A stretch of 64,000 bases of DNA from an uncultured Collinsella sp. (GCA_902492755.1 CABUNB010000005.1:9665-73664); one strand, 5' to 3'. Counted from the stretch's first letter, positions 9,571-18,028 are shown. The notes: a model not told the origin generated them from the letters alone. Numbers and translations: made by a program.

Positions 9571-10308
9571 TTAGTCTCGCGCGTCGGTGATGGCGACCAC
9601 CGTTAGCCTGGTTCCGTCAACGGTAAAAGACACGTCGAGTCCGGCGTATGCCAAGTGATAAACGCGGTTTGGCTCGTGCTTGCTGCCTGCGCGGCGCGGA
9701 TCTTGGCGAAGGACCTCGACCAGGCCGGGGAGCTTTGCGGGCGGGACCATGTCCTGCAGCGTTTGCGGGAGCTCGACATCGAGCTTTTGCCACGGCGCAT
9801 CCTCAATCCAGCCACCAGTCGCATCCGGGTGACAGTCTGCAAACGGAATGTAGGGCTTGATGTCATAGATGGGCGTGCCGTCGCGCAGATCGGCCCCCAG
9901 CACATGGATGATGGGGCCATCGTCGGTAAGCTCGACGCGGTCGAGCTTGACGCAGGTGAGCCCGATGGGATTAGGGCGAAACGGACTGCGCGTGGCAAAG
10001 ACGCCCACACGCTCGGCTCCGCCCAGACGCGGCGGACGCACGGTTTTCGACCACTTGGCATTAGTTCCGGACCTGTCCTGCGACTTGGCATCGGCAGCTA
10101 TGTCCTTAGCCGTGCCGCCGGGCGTGCCGTTTTCAAAACGCCACAGCAGCCATAGGTGAGAGAAGGAGTCCAGGCCCTCAACCGCTGCATTGGAGGCAAA
10201 TTCCGGCTCAAATACGATACGTCCCTGCAGATGAGGCGCCAAAAAACTGTTGCGCGGAATGCCGAACTTCTGCGGCAGGTCGGTATGTATGTGTGCAATA
10301 GGTTCCAT
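9571..10308 (-). CDS. trmO: tRNA (N6-threonylcarbamoyladenosine(37)-N6)-methyltransferase TrmO
   Basis: 245 residues starting MEPIAHIHTDLPQKFGIPR, the normal N-terminus of YaeB/TrmO proteins. It then contains FSHLWLLWRF, the ATRSPFRPNPIG loop and LRDGTPIYDIKPY, all family hallmarks. TrmO methylates t6A37 of tRNA using S-adenosylmethionine. I chose the ATG at 10308; ATG 10317 is an alternative and neither has a clear ribosome site. An open frame extends to 10401, but that part has no family match. Divergently placed from the TipAS regulator. Confidence 0.9.
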   Translation of the reverse strand: MEPIAHIHTDLPQKFGIPRNSFLAPHLQGRIVFEPEFASNAAVEGLDSFSHLWLLWRFENGTPGGTAKDIAADAKSQDRSGTNAKWSKTVRPPRLGGAERVGVFATRSPFRPNPIGLTCVKLDRVELTDDGPIIHVLGADLRDGTPIYDIKPYIPFADCHPDATGGWIEDAPWQKLDVELPQTLQDMVPPAKLPGLVEVLRQDPRRAGSKHEPNRVYHLAYAGLDVSFTVDGTRLTVVAITDARD

Positions 10309-10448
10309 GCCGGTCATTGTACGGCATGGGGGCGTGGGGTGTTGCGCGCAATTCTTTATCGCGGTCCCTGTCGTGCAACCAACAGTTGCTTGGAAGGGCA
10401 CCAGCCGCCGCGTATGCTTAAGCCATCAACCAGCAGAAAGGAGCCGTT

Positions 10449-11276
10449 ATGGCCTTCGCAGAAAAGCTCATTGCTGTCCGTCGCGCCCACCACCTCACCC
10501 AAGAGCAACTTGCCGCCAAGCTCTTCGTCACACGCCAAGCCGTCAGCCGTTGGGAACGCGGCGAAGTCACCCCTGGCATCGACATGATGAAGCTCATCGC
10601 CGCCGTGACCGGCGAGCCTCTGCCCCACCTGCTCGAAATGCCCGAGCACTATTGTCAGAGCTGCGGCATGATACTCACGCCCGACGACTGCGGCACCGAT
10701 GCTCACGGCGCCACGACCGATCATTACTGCAAGTGGTGCTACGACCACGGCAAGTACACCTATGACATCACCATGGAGGCAATGATCGAGGATTGTGCCC
10801 CGCGGCTGGCACAAAACACCGGTATGTCGCTTGACGAAGCCGTCTCGCTCATGGGCGCCGTGCTGCCGCAACTGGAGCGCTGGCGCACCGTGCAGGAAAA
10901 CGAGGAGCGCTACGGTGCCGAGGCGCGGGCGCGCTATGGCGACGAGGCGATCGATGCAGTAAACGAGGCACTGCTGGGCATGGACCCCGAGACATGGAAC
11001 GACATGAAGGAACTTGAACGCGCTGTTCTGGGTCAGCTCTCGATCGCCATGGGCGATGGCGAACCGGAAGGCAGCGAGGCTCGCAAGCTTGTCGCAATGC
11101 ACCGTCGATGGATTGGCCTTAACTGGGGGCACGAACCCCAAGAGGAGGCGTATCTGGGGCTCGCCCACGGCTATCTTGCCGACCAGCGCTTTGTTGACTA
11201 CTACGACAAGCCCTGCGGCACCGGAGCCACGGCGTTTCTGGTTCAGGCAATCGAGTCATCGCTGACTCGCGCATAG
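10449..11276 (+). CDS. HTH-XRE transcriptional regulator with zinc ribbon and TipAS-like domain
   Basis: 275 residues. An N-terminal helix-turn-helix (LTQEQLAAKLFVTRQAVSRW, residues 15-34) is followed by a zinc-ribbon-like segment with CQSCGM and CKWC pairs (about 73-99). The C-terminal half contains KLVAMHRRWI and YLADQRFVDYYDK, which resemble the TipAS drug-sensing domain. Such proteins are thought to sense small molecules and regulate transcription. AAAGGAG precedes the ATG. The gene lies upstream of a small glutaredoxin on the same strand, 52 bp apart, so the two may be cotranscribed. The effector is unknown. Confidence 0.8.
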   Translation: MAFAEKLIAVRRAHHLTQEQLAAKLFVTRQAVSRWERGEVTPGIDMMKLIAAVTGEPLPHLLEMPEHYCQSCGMILTPDDCGTDAHGATTDHYCKWCYDHGKYTYDITMEAMIEDCAPRLAQNTGMSLDEAVSLMGAVLPQLERWRTVQENEERYGAEARARYGDEAIDAVNEALLGMDPETWNDMKELERAVLGQLSIAMGDGEPEGSEARKLVAMHRRWIGLNWGHEPQEEAYLGLAHGYLADQRFVDYYDKPCGTGATAFLVQAIESSLTRA

Positions 11277-11328
11277 ACCGCGGCGGCATTGGGTATCTCA
11301 ATCGAAACCTCAACCGATTGGAGACACC

Positions 11329-11574
11329 ATGGCTACTGATCACGAACTCGTGCTCTACGTTATGACTGGCTGCCCGTATTGTATAAAGGTCAAGCGCTTT
11401 TTGGCCGATAACGGCGTGACCATTCCCGAACGCAATATCTCGACTGACCCTGATGCCGAGCAGACGCTCATCGCCGTCGGCGGAAAACGCCAGGTTCCCT
11501 GCCTGTTCATCGACGGCAAACCACTCTACGAGTCGAGCGACATCATCGCGTGGGCACAGGAGAACCTACTCTAA
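11329..11574 (+). CDS. Glutaredoxin
   Basis: 81 residues. The N-terminal strand LVLYVMTGCPYC carries the dithiol CPYC active site, followed by the conserved QVPCLFIDGKPLYESSDI containing the cis-proline and glutathione/GG-type contacts of the thioredoxin fold. It probably reduces disulfides or mixed disulfides in the cytoplasm; many Coriobacteriia lack a full glutathione pathway, so the electron donor may differ. It lies downstream of the zinc-ribbon regulator and is followed by the 11620 palindrome, which may end the transcript. Confidence 0.88.
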   Translation: MATDHELVLYVMTGCPYCIKVKRFLADNGVTIPERNISTDPDAEQTLIAVGGKRQVPCLFIDGKPLYESSDIIAWAQENLL

Positions 11575-11619
11575 CACTCGCGTTGCGACCGGCTCGCCCC
11601 AACCTATACGACCCAAACA

Positions 11620-11674
11620 TGTACGCCAGCATCCAAAGTCGACCATTTCCGACATCTTTGGATGCTGGCGTACA
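11620..11674. repeat. Long inverted repeat, copy 1
   Basis: Arms TGTACGCCAGCATCCAAAG and its complement enclose a GTCG...CGAC-containing centre. A near-identical copy with one compensatory arm change (GTACACCAG/CTGGTGTAC) lies at 12701-12755. Arm changes are matched on both sides, which suggests selection for the hairpin. It lies after the glutaredoxin gene and could act as a terminator. Confidence 0.7.
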
Positions 11675-11773
11675 GCTTTTGGGTAGCCATGGACGCTCTT
11701 AGCCGGCTAATTGTTTGAGGCGACCTTTGGATTATGGCTGTTTGACGCCTCTGGAAAGGTTTCCGAGAGGGCT

Positions 11774-12003
11774 GTGGTCAAAAAAGGGCAAATATGAGTA
11801 CTGCTACCTGTTTAGTAGCAGCGATTTTGATCACTTCAGGAACTATTCAACGTTCCACTCGTCCGCAGACGACGTTATTTCTCCTCATATGTTCAATAAA
11901 AGTAGCTCCTAATGGGAACAAATCTCATCAGGAGCTGCTATTTATAGCAAAATAAATGCAACCATAATGGCAACAGTACTCATATTTGCCCTTTTTTGAC
12001 CAC
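11774..12003. repeat. 30-bp perfect inverted repeats enclosing about 170 bp
   Basis: The arm GTGGTCAAAAAAGGGCAAAT... (11774-11803) is repeated exactly and inverted at 11974-12003. Between them is an imperfect hairpin (11901-11939, AGGAGCTGCT-type stem). Short open frames inside read WSKKGKYEYC from both ends, but they only reflect the repeat. The structure looks like a small non-autonomous element or a large RNA hairpin; no transposase is present. Nothing else is recognised between 11575 and 12072. Confidence 0.6.
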
Positions 12004-12072
12004 GACCCTCCAGAATAGTCGCTGAGAACGACACTAAATGACAAAATCCGGCACTTGGACGTTCTTGTATGA

Positions 12073-12306
12073 CTAGCCATTGAAGGACACCCAACGACTA
12101 CTCCAATTCGTGACACACTGTGTCGCGAATTAAGCTGGTCCCACTATCGAAGACCGGTGAGAGCTCCTGCCCAGAATCTCGATAGCTTAATAAAACGCTC
12201 CCCTCCGGAAGTTCAACGAGCATCCAAATTCCAAGCTGAAAAGCAAAGGAGTATCGAAGCCGTCAATGCTCATTTCCTATCGAGCAGGCGGATCAAAACA
12301 AGCTAA
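12073..12306 (+). pseudogene. Possible gene remnant (DUF1016-like N-terminal fragment)
   Basis: An open frame without a start codon, between in-frame stops at 12070 and 12304. It contains LCRELSWSHYRRPVRAP, which recalls the LSWSHY segment near the N-terminus of DUF1016/YhcG PDDEXK-type proteins; the rest does not match. No intact gene can be built. This identification rests on one short motif and is weak. Confidence 0.2.
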
Positions 12307-12407
12307 TTAGCCTGATAAACTGCTTGTATTTTTGTCTACAAAACTGTACACAAAAAAGGGAATCCGAGAACCAGCGCTCGACATTATGTCGATCGATAGG
12401 AGGCGCC

Positions 12408-12674
12408 ATGGATGCTAAGCAGCTCGAAAAGATGATGGGGTTTGCTCCCGGAGAGTTGAAGAAAGCCGCGGAAGCCTACGAAAAAGATGAGTGTCCGAAA
12501 GGTCGCACCATCAAGTTGGGAAGGCCACCAATCTCCGATGAGCCGAGCGTCGTTATATCAGCACGTGTGGGCGAATCGATTCTTGAGGCGTTTGACGAAA
12601 AAGCCAAACGCCATGGGCAAACACGCACGGAGCGGCTCAGAGAGCTCATTACACTTGATGCACTGATTGCCTAG
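12408..12674 (+). CDS. Ribbon-helix-helix (CopG-like) protein, orphan antitoxin candidate
   Basis: 88 residues starting MDAKQLEKMMGF, with ATAGGAGG just upstream of the ATG at 12408; the upstream extension of the open frame is not needed. The C-terminal half (VVISARVGESILEAFDEKAK, then GQTRTERLRELI) fits a strand-helix-helix DNA-binding fold. Such proteins commonly serve as antitoxins. No toxin gene follows: the next feature is a palindromic repeat at 12701 and then the convergent Dus gene. It is therefore either an orphan antitoxin or a stand-alone repressor. A TACA-rich stretch at about 12335-12350 could hold its operator. Confidence 0.7.
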   Translation: MDAKQLEKMMGFAPGELKKAAEAYEKDECPKGRTIKLGRPPISDEPSVVISARVGESILEAFDEKAKRHGQTRTERLRELITLDALIA

Positions 12675-12700
12675 GCCCGCTCCCCCGTCGGACCCAAACA

Positions 12701-12755
12701 TGTACACCAGCATCCAAAGTCGACATTTTTCGACATCTTTGGATGCTGGTGTACA
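12701..12755. repeat. Long inverted repeat, copy 2
   Basis: A second copy of the 11620 palindrome, with the arm base changes matched on both sides. It lies between convergent genes ending at 12674 and 12826 and could terminate transcription in both directions. The shared flank ACCCAAACAT precedes both copies. Confidence 0.7.
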
Positions 12756-12825
12756 GCTTTTTGCTACATAGTCGTTGGGGACGTCCTTAAATGACCAGTC
12801 GTTAAAGAACGCTCCCGATGACTAG

Positions 12826-13779
12826 TTAGCCGTGGAAGCGAGCTATGGGCGCAAGTGGCTGCTCGCGGAAGACGCGGTCGACGGCAGCGCGGTATTCGTC
12901 GACCTTTTTGGTCTTACGTACGAGTTTGTGAACGGTAGCGGGGTCGGCGAAAGCGCACTTGGCGTAGAACCACCACTCCTTCATGCGGAAGACCGCATTG
13001 CCGCCAATCTCTTCTGCATATGCCGCAAACAGCGTGTCGTGGAAGCGCTGCAGCTCAGCAGCCGTTGCAGCAGGGCCGCCCTTGACCATGCGAGCCAGAG
13101 CGGGGTTCGCGAGCAGGCCACGCCCCAACATCACATGGCGCGTGCCGGGATAGGCCTCCACCAGCGCGTCCATATCCTCAAGATCAAAAATGTCACCGTT
13201 ATAGGCCACGGGGAACGGCGCACGCTCCAGCGTCTCGCCATAAAACTCTTTGCGCGGCGAACCCGTATAGCGGTCCTTTTGCACGCGCGGATGCACAATG
13301 AGCTCTGCCAACGGCATGCGGCAATACAGATCGAGCACGCGCTCGTATTCGTCGTCATTCTCCAGCCCCAGCCTGGTCTTTACCGACACCGGCAACGGCG
13401 ACCGCTCGCACACATCGCTTAAGAACGCCTCGAGCTCGTCGAGATTGCGCAAGAAACCCGAGCCCTTGCCCTTGGCGACAACCGTTCCCGAAGGGCAACC
13501 CAGGTTGAGATTGACCTCGCGGTAGCCCATGTCGGCGAGCACCTGTGCCGCCCACACAAACTCGTCCGCGTTCTTGGACATCAGCTGAGGCACCACGTTG
13601 AGCCCCTGGTTATTGGCAGGATCGATCTCCTTAAACGCCTTGCCGCCAAAGCGGTTTCCCACCCGCGGCGGCGGCAAAAACGGCGTGTAATAGCAATCGA
13701 GCGCACCGAAGCACTCCGCATGCACGCGACGGAACACATGCCCGGTAATCCCCTCCATGGGGGCCAGCGAAAGGATCAT
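12826..13779 (-). CDS. tRNA-dihydrouridine synthase family protein
   Basis: 317 residues of FMN-dependent TIM-barrel enzyme. It begins with LAPMEGITGHVFR, contains the catalytic-cysteine motif NLNLGCPSGTVVAKGKGSG in a short stretch near residue 95, and later VKTRLGL, LIVHPR, PVAYNGDIF and MLGRGLLANP. These are the standard Dus motifs. The enzyme reduces uridine to dihydrouridine in tRNA loops. Which position it modifies cannot be read from the sequence. It is flanked on both sides by palindromic repeats and appears to be a single-gene unit. Confidence 0.9.
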   Translation of the reverse strand: MILSLAPMEGITGHVFRRVHAECFGALDCYYTPFLPPPRVGNRFGGKAFKEIDPANNQGLNVVPQLMSKNADEFVWAAQVLADMGYREVNLNLGCPSGTVVAKGKGSGFLRNLDELEAFLSDVCERSPLPVSVKTRLGLENDDEYERVLDLYCRMPLAELIVHPRVQKDRYTGSPRKEFYGETLERAPFPVAYNGDIFDLEDMDALVEAYPGTRHVMLGRGLLANPALARMVKGGPAATAAELQRFHDTLFAAYAEEIGGNAVFRMKEWWFYAKCAFADPATVHKLVRKTKKVDEYRAAVDRVFREQPLAPIARFHG

Positions 13780-13803
13780 CTACTCTTCTCTCATATCAAC
13801 ACA

Positions 13804-13822
13804 ACAAAGGGGCCGTCCCTTT
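13804..13822. repeat. Short palindrome of the CAAAGGG...CCCTTTG family
   Basis: CAAAGGGGCCGTCCCTTTG, followed by TCACATG, immediately upstream of the Dus gene. It shares its core with 14111-14143 and 20297-20329. Confidence 0.6.
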
Positions 13823-13913
13823 GTCACATGCATTATGCCTTGCGCTTCAGGCGATTCACAAGGAAGAGGTAGCTACTGAACGATGACCACCCTCCAGCCG
13901 CACCCCATACAAC

Positions 13914-14094
13914 GAGGTCTAATACTTTTCCCGAGAAGTGAACGAGTGAAAACGGGCCCCCGAAGCATCGGCGCTTTCGAGATGCAATTTCCTGCGATTT
14001 TGCCAGCCAAATCCTGCGGGTTTGACGTCTAAAAATGTCGATGCTTCGGAGGTCCAAGTATGGCCGTTCACTTCTCGGAAAAGTATTAGACCTC
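13914..14094. repeat. 180-bp stem-loop element
   Basis: The outer arms begin GAGGTCTAATACTTTTCC and pair over about 30 bp (13914-13944 with 14065-14094, one bulged C). Nested arms CGAAGCATCG/CGATGCTTCG pair inside. Open frames of 73-91 codons read through it on the minus strand but are explained by the repeat. The element sits between two CAAAGGG-type palindromes, and 13833-14160 holds no convincing gene. It resembles a MITE-like or structured-RNA repeat. Confidence 0.65.
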
Positions 14095-14110
14095 GATTTA
14101 CATGCCACTC

Positions 14111-14143
14111 AATGTGACAAAGTGGCTGCTCCTTTGTCACATT
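14111..14143. repeat. Palindrome of the TGTGACAAAG family
   Basis: Arms AATGTGACAAAG and CTTTGTCACATT enclose a GTGGCTGCTC-type centre. The arms are the same as in the 20297 copy. It lies downstream of the minus-strand MFS gene ending at 14228 and may serve as its terminator. Confidence 0.6.
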
Positions 14144-14227
14144 CGATGAAAAAGGGCACCGATGTTAGTCGATGCCCCAAAGCGGCTGCAGGTTAAGCCC
14201 TACAGCGTATGTCTAAGACGAATCGAA

Positions 14228-15493
14228 CTATTCGTCCCAGGAGAGGTTCTTACCAGTCTTTTTTGCCAGCAGCAAGAACAGGCCGATAATAACGTTACAT
14301 GCGATGCAGAAGATGAAGACGCCCTGGAAGGAGCCGACAAGCTCATAGACCTTCATCATAACGGGCATGCCAAAGGCGCCGACGATATAGCCCACGGAGC
14401 AGATCAGCGCGAAGATGCGACCGAAATCGCGGGAGCCAAAGACATCCATAACCAAAACGGTCAGGGCAGTGCCAGCGATGACGTACATTACGTCGTTCAC
14501 GCCTGCTGCGAGGATGCTAAGCGTCGAGTTGCCGCTGCTCATCATGAGCATGACAAAGGAGAGGATGGAGACAGCGAGCCAGCCCAGAATGGCCTTCGTG
14601 CTGCCGAACCTATCGCAAGTGGTGCCGACGATCGGGTTGAGGAACAGATCGAAGAGCGATGCAGCGGATACCATGAAGCCGCCCACCATGGGGCTAAAAC
14701 CAACCTCGGAAGCATACGTCGGGAAGAGCTGGTTCATGCAGCAAGTGAGCTGAACGAGACAGAGGAAGCCGATGCAGAAGAAGAAGGCAGGCGACTTAAT
14801 GGCGCGCGCATAGCTAACGCCACGTGTGCTATCCTCGGTCGTCTCCTCGGTCTCGGTGACCGTCTCGCCCTCGACGTAGCCATAGGGCAGCATGCCCTTG
14901 TCCTGAGGCTTATAGCGGATAATCAGGACGGAAGCGGGGAGAATGAGCACGGCGGAGACGCCAGCGAGCACCAGATAGCCAGTCCTCCAGCCAGCGGCCT
15001 CGATGACAGAGGTGATGACGGGGCTCATGATGAGCATGTAAATCGAGTTCACTGCCCAAGCGAGACCGATTGCCAGGCCACCAGATTTTTTGAACCACTG
15101 GTCAATAACGTCGGACATGGCGACGCCGGTGGTGAAGGCGAAGCAAACGCCAATCAGGGCGCCAGCGGCGATGAACATCCAGACTTCGGTGTAGAAGGCC
15201 ATGCCTGCGCCGGCAGCAAGCAAAATAAGCTCGACAACGGGGAGCCAAACCTTGCCAACGACCTTGGGAATGAGTTTTCCGACAAACGGAAGAGCTGCCG
15301 CAAGACCAATGAGCGTTGCGGTGAAGTAATACGAGAAGATGGAATAGTCAAACCCGAACTCCTCGCACACGGGTGCGACGAAGGAGCCCGCGATGACGCT
15401 ATAGGATCCGGTCGTGCCGGCAGACATAAGGCCGAGCGCGATTACGAGAACCCATGCGTAAACCTTGCTGCTCTTTAACTTTGCATTTTCCAT
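14228..15493 (-). CDS. MFS transporter (OFA-like), agmatine locus
   Basis: 421 residues with about 12 hydrophobic helices and a central hydrophilic loop (about 200-220). The N-terminal half has GLMSAGTTGSYSVIAGSFV and the second half LFDLFLNPIVGTTCDRFG. It belongs to the major facilitator superfamily and resembles oxalate/formate-antiporter-like carriers. TAGGAG precedes the ATG at 15493; an upstream start at 15526 would overlap the previous gene. It follows the carbamoyltransferase by 11 bp, so an agmatine/putrescine exchange role is a reasonable inference, though classical antiporters of this pathway are APC-family. Its close paralogue is at 18872. Confidence 0.85.
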   Translation of the reverse strand: MENAKLKSSKVYAWVLVIALGLMSAGTTGSYSVIAGSFVAPVCEEFGFDYSIFSYYFTATLIGLAAALPFVGKLIPKVVGKVWLPVVELILLAAGAGMAFYTEVWMFIAAGALIGVCFAFTTGVAMSDVIDQWFKKSGGLAIGLAWAVNSIYMLIMSPVITSVIEAAGWRTGYLVLAGVSAVLILPASVLIIRYKPQDKGMLPYGYVEGETVTETEETTEDSTRGVSYARAIKSPAFFFCIGFLCLVQLTCCMNQLFPTYASEVGFSPMVGGFMVSAASLFDLFLNPIVGTTCDRFGSTKAILGWLAVSILSFVMLMMSSGNSTLSILAAGVNDVMYVIAGTALTVLVMDVFGSRDFGRIFALICSVGYIVGAFGMPVMMKVYELVGSFQGVFIFCIACNVIIGLFLLLAKKTGKNLSWDE

Positions 15494-15504
15494 TGATACA
15501 GCTC

Positions 15505-16569
15505 CTAGAGACCCAGAAGGGCACACATAACGGCCTTGATGGTGTGCTGACGGTTCTCTGCCTCACGGAAGATGACCGAAGCGTTGGCCTCAAAGCACTC
15601 GTCGGCAATCTCAAAGCCCTCGGTGATGATTTCGCGATGGAGGTCGTTCTTGCACTGGTCGAGGAGCATTTTGCCGACACGGTGATCTGCGTTATGGACA
15701 GAGGGAAGCTCATGCATGCAGAAGATGTCGGGATTGTTGGTGCGCTTGCACAGCTCGCTGGTGACGCGATAGGGGTACAAAGACTCGGCATCGCCCAGCC
15801 AGGAGTTGTAGTCGTCGGGATCCAGAACCTCTTCGCCGCACTCGGGGTTGATGTAGCGCCACTCCTCGGTAACGATAACGTCAACGCCATCCAGGGCATC
15901 GAGGTCAGAGGTGATGGTAAAGGTCCTATTGGGAGCGTACTTGGCGTAGCAGGCCTCCACCTCTTCGATCATTTCCTTGCACATCTGATGACGGAGGTCG
16001 TCGGGGCCGATGGCGAGGAAGTCCATGTCGAGCATAGCGCACAGACGGCCATACCACACCGGGGCGCCGGCGCAGTTGCCAACGAAAGCCATCTTCTTGC
16101 CGCGGCTCGTACGCAAACCGCCCCATTGCTCTTCCATCGTAAGAGCGTCAGCGAGCATCTGAGTCGGGTGATCGCCGAGAGTAAGGGCATTGATGACCGG
16201 GATGTCAACCAGGTCGGCGACGTCATAGAGGAACTGCTCGTCCTTCTGTGCGCGATAGACGATGAGATCATACATGCCGTTAAAGACGCGCATGGCGTCC
16301 TTGACGGTCTCGCAGTCACCCATGTGGGAGTTGGTCAGATAAGTGAAGCCCATGCCCAAATCGTTGCAGGAGGTCTCGAATGCGCAACGAGTACGGGTCG
16401 AGCCCCACTCAAAGTTGGCGAGGACGTTTTTGCCGGGGAAGTAGCGCTGGTCGACACCAGACTTCTTCTGAGCCTTAAGGTTCCAGGCAAGATCGATGAG
16501 ATAGCGGAAATCCTCGGAGGAGAGATCATGGATGTTGATGTAGTCGCGACCGCGGAGGCTGTTGTTCAT
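15505..16569 (-). CDS. Putrescine/ornithine carbamoyltransferase family protein with altered HCLP loop
   Basis: 354 residues. The carbamoyl-phosphate loop STRTRCAFE (about residue 56) and the DHPTQMLADALT motif are intact. The amino-acceptor loop reads CMHELPSVHN where the family normally has HCLP, so the usual cysteine is a glutamate. The C-terminus keeps REAENRQHTIKAVM. Next to agmatine deiminase, the expected reaction is phosphorolysis of N-carbamoylputrescine to putrescine and carbamoyl phosphate. The changed loop means another carbamoylated substrate is possible. No carbamate kinase gene is nearby. It sits 122 bp after the deiminase gene and 11 bp before the MFS gene. Confidence 0.8.
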   Translation of the reverse strand: MNNSLRGRDYINIHDLSSEDFRYLIDLAWNLKAQKKSGVDQRYFPGKNVLANFEWGSTRTRCAFETSCNDLGMGFTYLTNSHMGDCETVKDAMRVFNGMYDLIVYRAQKDEQFLYDVADLVDIPVINALTLGDHPTQMLADALTMEEQWGGLRTSRGKKMAFVGNCAGAPVWYGRLCAMLDMDFLAIGPDDLRHQMCKEMIEEVEACYAKYAPNRTFTITSDLDALDGVDVIVTEEWRYINPECGEEVLDPDDYNSWLGDAESLYPYRVTSELCKRTNNPDIFCMHELPSVHNADHRVGKMLLDQCKNDLHREIITEGFEIADECFEANASVIFREAENRQHTIKAVMCALLGL

Positions 16570-16691
16570 GCCTATTTCCTTTCCATTTAGTGATAGATGA
16601 ATGTCGAATGTGTCCCCGAGGGAGACACGGATATCCCTCGGGGAGCAGTAAGTGTGGCGCCTAAATCAGACAGTGCAGGCTCAAAGGCTCG

Positions 16692-17930
16692 CTAGCAGCT
16701 GGCTGCCACGTCCTTGGTCCAGCAGTGCACGCCGCCGCCGGACAGGTTAAGCGCGAGAGAGTCAATCATGATGACTTTGCGATCGGGGAAGCAGCTCTCA
16801 AGAACGGCTTTGGCCTGCTCGTCCTTCTCCTTCACAACTTCGTTCATGCCCTCGTGGTAATAACGCTGACCAAGAACGACGCCATTGCAGATGAGGAAGT
16901 TGCAGTAGCTCGCTGCTGCGTAGAAGTGGACGGGGCCCTCGGGCCAGGGAGTGCCATCCATAAACTTGCCGCCCATTTCGTCGATGAAGCCCTTATAGAG
17001 CTCGTAATCCTCATCGCCAGGGGCGATAACGACTTCAATCGGCTCGGCGGTGGGCATACGAACGATCTCGAAGGGCTTACCCTCCCAGTCCGTTTCGTTG
17101 CTCAGGATCTCGTAGGCCGCCTCAATGCGGCGACGAGACTCTGCGCCAGCCTTGCTCGAGGCTGCCTCTTCATCGGACACCTCGGCAAGAAGAATCTTGT
17201 TCGGAGTGATAAAGCGACACATCTCATCAATGTGAGCTGCAAAGCTCATGCCAAAGACGGGAGTTCCGTCTTCCTTCTCGTCGAGGATGCCCAGTCGATA
17301 GTCGTCGTCCTCGAGCATAGGCTGCGGAAGCCAGATAACCTTGTTGAGGTTGTAGATGCGTTTATACTCGGCCTCTACTTCCTCTTTCGTGAACTCGGGA
17401 TTACGCTTGCGGCATTCCGTGTCCTCGATGGCGATTAGAGTGCCGTGACCGTCAAACTCGCGGTCGCCGCCCTCCGAAACCATTTCGGAATTGACAATAT
17501 CGAAGCAACCGAGCGCAACCGCCATGTGAACGGCTGCCTTACGTGCGGACTGGCACTCCGGGGAGTTCTTGTCCCACACGCCGTAATAGGTCCAAGCGGG
17601 GTTGACCATATAAGAATGGCCTTTATCGTCGACCATGATGCTGGGGCCGTTGTCGCGGACATAGAAGTTGGAGTCTTCGAGCTGCGTGATCTCAATGCGA
17701 TCGAGATCAACCCCCTCCTCCTTCAGGCGCGAGCAAGCCTCCTCATAGGAGCCGGGGGTGCCGCAATTGAGGTTGACCGTAACGTCGCCATACTCGAGCA
17801 GAGCCTTGATCACGTCAACGCAGGGCTGGCGGTTATCGTAACCCTCTGCACGGATGTAATCGGGAAGCCATGTCACATAGACGTTGGAGCGCTTCTCGAA
17901 CTCGCCCGGCATACGATAGTTCTCGTACAT
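16692..17930 (-). CDS. aguA: Agmatine deiminase (peptidylarginine deiminase family)
   Basis: 412 residues starting MYENYRMPGEFEKRSNVYVTW in the standard position for agmatine deiminases; GGAAGGACC precedes the ATG at 17930. Guanidino-binding and catalytic motifs are visible: DNGPS, EGGDREFDGHGTL, AHIDEMCRF, and the C-terminal catalytic cysteine region GGGVHCWTKD. The enzyme hydrolyses agmatine to N-carbamoylputrescine and ammonia. It is somewhat longer than the usual 365 residues because of an extra segment around 190-205. It is the first gene of an operon with the carbamoyltransferase and MFS carrier, and a TetR-type palindrome lies 80 bp upstream. Confidence 0.92.
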   Translation of the reverse strand: MYENYRMPGEFEKRSNVYVTWLPDYIRAEGYDNRQPCVDVIKALLEYGDVTVNLNCGTPGSYEEACSRLKEEGVDLDRIEITQLEDSNFYVRDNGPSIMVDDKGHSYMVNPAWTYYGVWDKNSPECQSARKAAVHMAVALGCFDIVNSEMVSEGGDREFDGHGTLIAIEDTECRKRNPEFTKEEVEAEYKRIYNLNKVIWLPQPMLEDDDYRLGILDEKEDGTPVFGMSFAAHIDEMCRFITPNKILLAEVSDEEAASSKAGAESRRRIEAAYEILSNETDWEGKPFEIVRMPTAEPIEVVIAPGDEDYELYKGFIDEMGGKFMDGTPWPEGPVHFYAAASYCNFLICNGVVLGQRYYHEGMNEVVKEKDEQAKAVLESCFPDRKVIMIDSLALNLSGGGVHCWTKDVAASC

Positions 17931-18010
17931 GGTTGGTCCTTCCGTCGGGTTTCCCGCGATGCTGTCCGGCCGCGACAATAGCGGGGTTTCACCTGCTATA
18001 GTACTACTAT

Positions 18011-18028
18011 ACCTACCGTTCGGTAGAT
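18011..18028. promoter_or_regulatory. Putative TetR operator, site 1
   Basis: ACCTACCGTTCGGTAGAT is an 8-2-8 near-perfect palindrome containing TACC-N4-GGTA, in the divergent region between agmatine deiminase and the TetR gene. A related half-site (TACCGTTC) follows at about 18063-18070. The same TACC-N4-GGTA core occurs upstream of the second MFS gene. Confidence 0.65.

Noticed and set aside
8214..9590. Plus-strand open frame of 458 codons
   Set aside because: It is the complement of the MalY/PatB gene, which has all family motifs; the plus product is rich in His/Arg/Ala and matches nothing.
13833..14140. Minus-strand open frames of 91 and 73 codons
   Set aside because: They lie inside a palindromic element, and the reading frames are explained by the repeat itself.
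14162..15478. Plus-strand open frame of 438 codons, very acidic
   Set aside because: Exact shadow of the MFS gene; membrane-helix codons read backwards give this composition.
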